Positions 62,701-64,000 of a stretch of DNA of 64,000 nt are shown piece by piece (within the stretch, counting starts at the first letter, position 1; every line of letters begins with the position of its first letter). The stretch is from contig JAFEKR010000006.1 of NCBI GenBank assembly GCA_019022495.1, forward strand, positions 186,001 through 250,000. The letters are read 5' to 3'. The stretch comes from Epichloe hybrida (lineage: Eukaryota > Ascomycota > Sordariomycetes > Hypocreales > Clavicipitaceae). The notes under the pieces are model-generated. The model did not search any database, had not been told where the DNA came from, and was given only the letters and a program-made list of their open reading frames with translations. Made by a program: the position numbers and the translations under genes.

Positions 62701-63610
62701 AAAGGCTTAAAAAGGAACTTCATAAAGTCTATCCAATAGAAGATAGGGGGCCTGCTGAATTCTTCTTAGGGGTTTAAATCGTACGAGATAGGCCTAATAG
62801 AATACTAAAAATTCATTAATCTTAGTATATATTAGAAGCCTTAAAACGATTTAATATGCTAGATAGTAAGCCTATTAGCATACCTCTTCAGCCAGGCGTT
62901 TTAGCTACGCAGATAACTAAGCTTTTAATAGCTAGCGAAATCAAGCTTTATTAGTGCATTATAGGGACTATAATGTACCTAATGTTGCTTACAAGGCCTG
63001 ATACAGCTTTTACGCTATAGTGGTTATCTACTACACTAGCTAGCCCTTATATAGAACACCTAAAGGTAGCTAAAAATCTGCTAAGGTATCTATTAGGGAC
63101 TAGATTCCTTGCTATTATCTATAGGGGAGACCCTAAAGGGTTAGTTAGCAAAAGCCTAATAGGTTATTGCGATAGTGATTTTGCAGGGGATAAAAAGACC
63201 TCAAAATCAACCTATGCTTATCTATTCAAGCTAGCTAGCGGACCTATTAGCTGGAAATTAAAGAAAGCTAGTACAATAGCTCTATTAACACTAGAAGCTG
63301 AAGCTGATGCTATCTGCGAGACCTTCCAGGAGCTTTAGTGGCTTTAGGGCTTATTTAAGGAGCTAAAAACCCCTATTTCTCCCCCTATCCAGATATATTG
63401 TGATAATTAAGGCGCTATAACTACTGCTTATAACCCTGCTTTACATAGTTGTACAAAGCATACATTGCTAAAGTTTAACTATATTAGGTAACAGGTTTTA
63501 GAAGGTTTAGCTAAGATCGAATATCTAGATACGAAGTCAATGCCTGCAGATAGTCTTACGAAACCTCTTTCTAGACCTCTTTATTAGGCTTTTATTAAGC
63601 TTTTAGGGCT
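59740..63610 (+). pseudogene. Copia Pol: protease, integrase, reverse transcriptase, RNase H
   Basis: Protease near 59,945 reads YNTGSTIHI, where the catalytic Asp of the D-T/S-G motif is Asn. The integrase has its zinc-binding region at 60,730-60,870 (LWHVRLGHLG, CIACDQSK), acidic residues in DRIEGDT and YFDGG, and Glu in NGLAERS. Reverse transcriptase runs about 62,150-62,960 (YKARLVAKGFI, QIDFIGAFLNS, SLYGLKQS); the catalytic YVDD position reads YVND near 62,660. RNase H (about 63,150-63,600) has GYCDSDFAGDKKTSKST and ends with the typical ADSLTKPL segment. Dense in-frame stops, for example at 61,137 and 62,388, make it a dead copy. Confidence 0.88.
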
Positions 63611-63831
63611 TAATAATTATTAAACCAACAACTAATTCCCTTTAATAGGGAACTAAAAACAACGTCAAAAAGGGAGCTATATTTAACAATAGCTAGGAAT
63701 TCAAAAAGGGGGTCTTTTATTTTTTCCTGTTTTTCCCTTTTATCTGTTATTATTAAAAGTTGTTGTTTTTTTCCCTATAGTCTCTTTATACACTTCTAAT
63801 TGCTTTATATGTAATTCTTTTGTAGAGGGGG

Positions 63832-64000
63832 TGTTAAAAATAAGACTTATTTTTAGCCCTTTTCTAGTTAAAGAACCTTCTTATTACTAGCTTGCTTTGC
63901 AAGTCTAATAGCTACACTACAGCTGTTAATGGTCGCGAGGGCAGCTGTTAATGACTGCGTCGTAGCTATTAACAGCTACGACTAACCGTGTGGATGACTA
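63832..64000 (+). repeat. 3' LTR of the Copia element (first 169 bp)
   Basis: It aligns without gaps to the start of the 5' LTR and follows the polypurine tract directly. About 11 differences are seen over this length, and all are transitions. The rest lies beyond the window. Confidence 0.9.

Larger units (their letters stand above)
57535..64000 (+). mobile_element. Copia LTR retrotransposon (RIP-decayed, right end cut by window)
   Basis: In order: 5' LTR, primer-binding site, repeat-bearing leader, Gag, protease, integrase, reverse transcriptase, RNase H, polypurine tract (AGAGGGGG, 63,824-63,831) and the start of the 3' LTR. It is the least decayed element in the window, since long open stretches remain, yet every coding domain carries stops at Gln/Trp positions. 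It interrupts the Gypsy element, so it is the youngest of the nested set. Confidence 0.93.

Overview
The window reads as nuclear DNA of a filamentous ascomycete (Pezizomycotina). Short GT-AG introns of about 50-140 bp, a type I fungal polyketide synthase, fungal transposon families and C-to-T/G-to-A repeat decay like that left by repeat-induced point mutation (RIP) all point that way. Sordariomycetes, perhaps Hypocreales, is a low-confidence guess.

There are three compartments. (1) Positions 1 to about 10,600 are very AT/TpA-rich dead repeats: a minus-strand retrotransposon Gag relic, a short GC-rich islet, a plus-strand autonomous Helitron (Rep plus Pif1-like helicase) riddled with stops, and three tandem copies of a palindromic repeat at the inner edge. 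(2) About 10,600-50,870 is a normal-composition gene island of about 40 kb. (3) About 50,870-64,000 is a second AT-rich block holding three retrotransposons nested like Russian dolls: a minus-strand Copia-type element broken by a minus-strand chromodomain Gypsy element, which is itself broken by a plus-strand Copia element that runs off the window.

Gene island, left to right: a six-cysteine small secreted protein (11,755-12,192); a solo LTR; a 2,331-residue scaffold-like protein with PAM2-like motifs and a long coiled coil (14,550-21,602); the signal-recognition-particle receptor alpha subunit (minus, 22,729-24,876), divergent from the Golgi/ER protein YIF1 (25,512-26,765); an Mpv17/PMP22-family membrane protein (27,606-28,393); a hypothetical protein with a Cys/His-rich N-terminus and an in-frame stop or odd intron (minus, 28,652-30,064); a Dabb-domain protein (30,991-31,623); a 14-helix-type MFS exporter (minus, 33,266-35,300); a highly reducing polyketide synthase (39,141-46,685); an intron-containing tRNA-Gly(GCC); and an O-methyltransferase (minus, 47,496-49,120).

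The exporter, polyketide synthase and O-methyltransferase look like a small secondary-metabolite cluster next to the dead repeat block. Both biosynthetic genes carry a reading-frame break that no ordinary intron explains, and the synthase has a decayed C-methyltransferase domain, so the pathway as sequenced looks recently inactivated (or both breaks are assembly errors). The SRP receptor and YIF1 are ordinary secretory-pathway genes sharing a 635-bp divergent promoter. Intergenic DNA and one intron carry an unusual number of short minisatellites, five of them with exactly 10-bp units of unrelated sequence.
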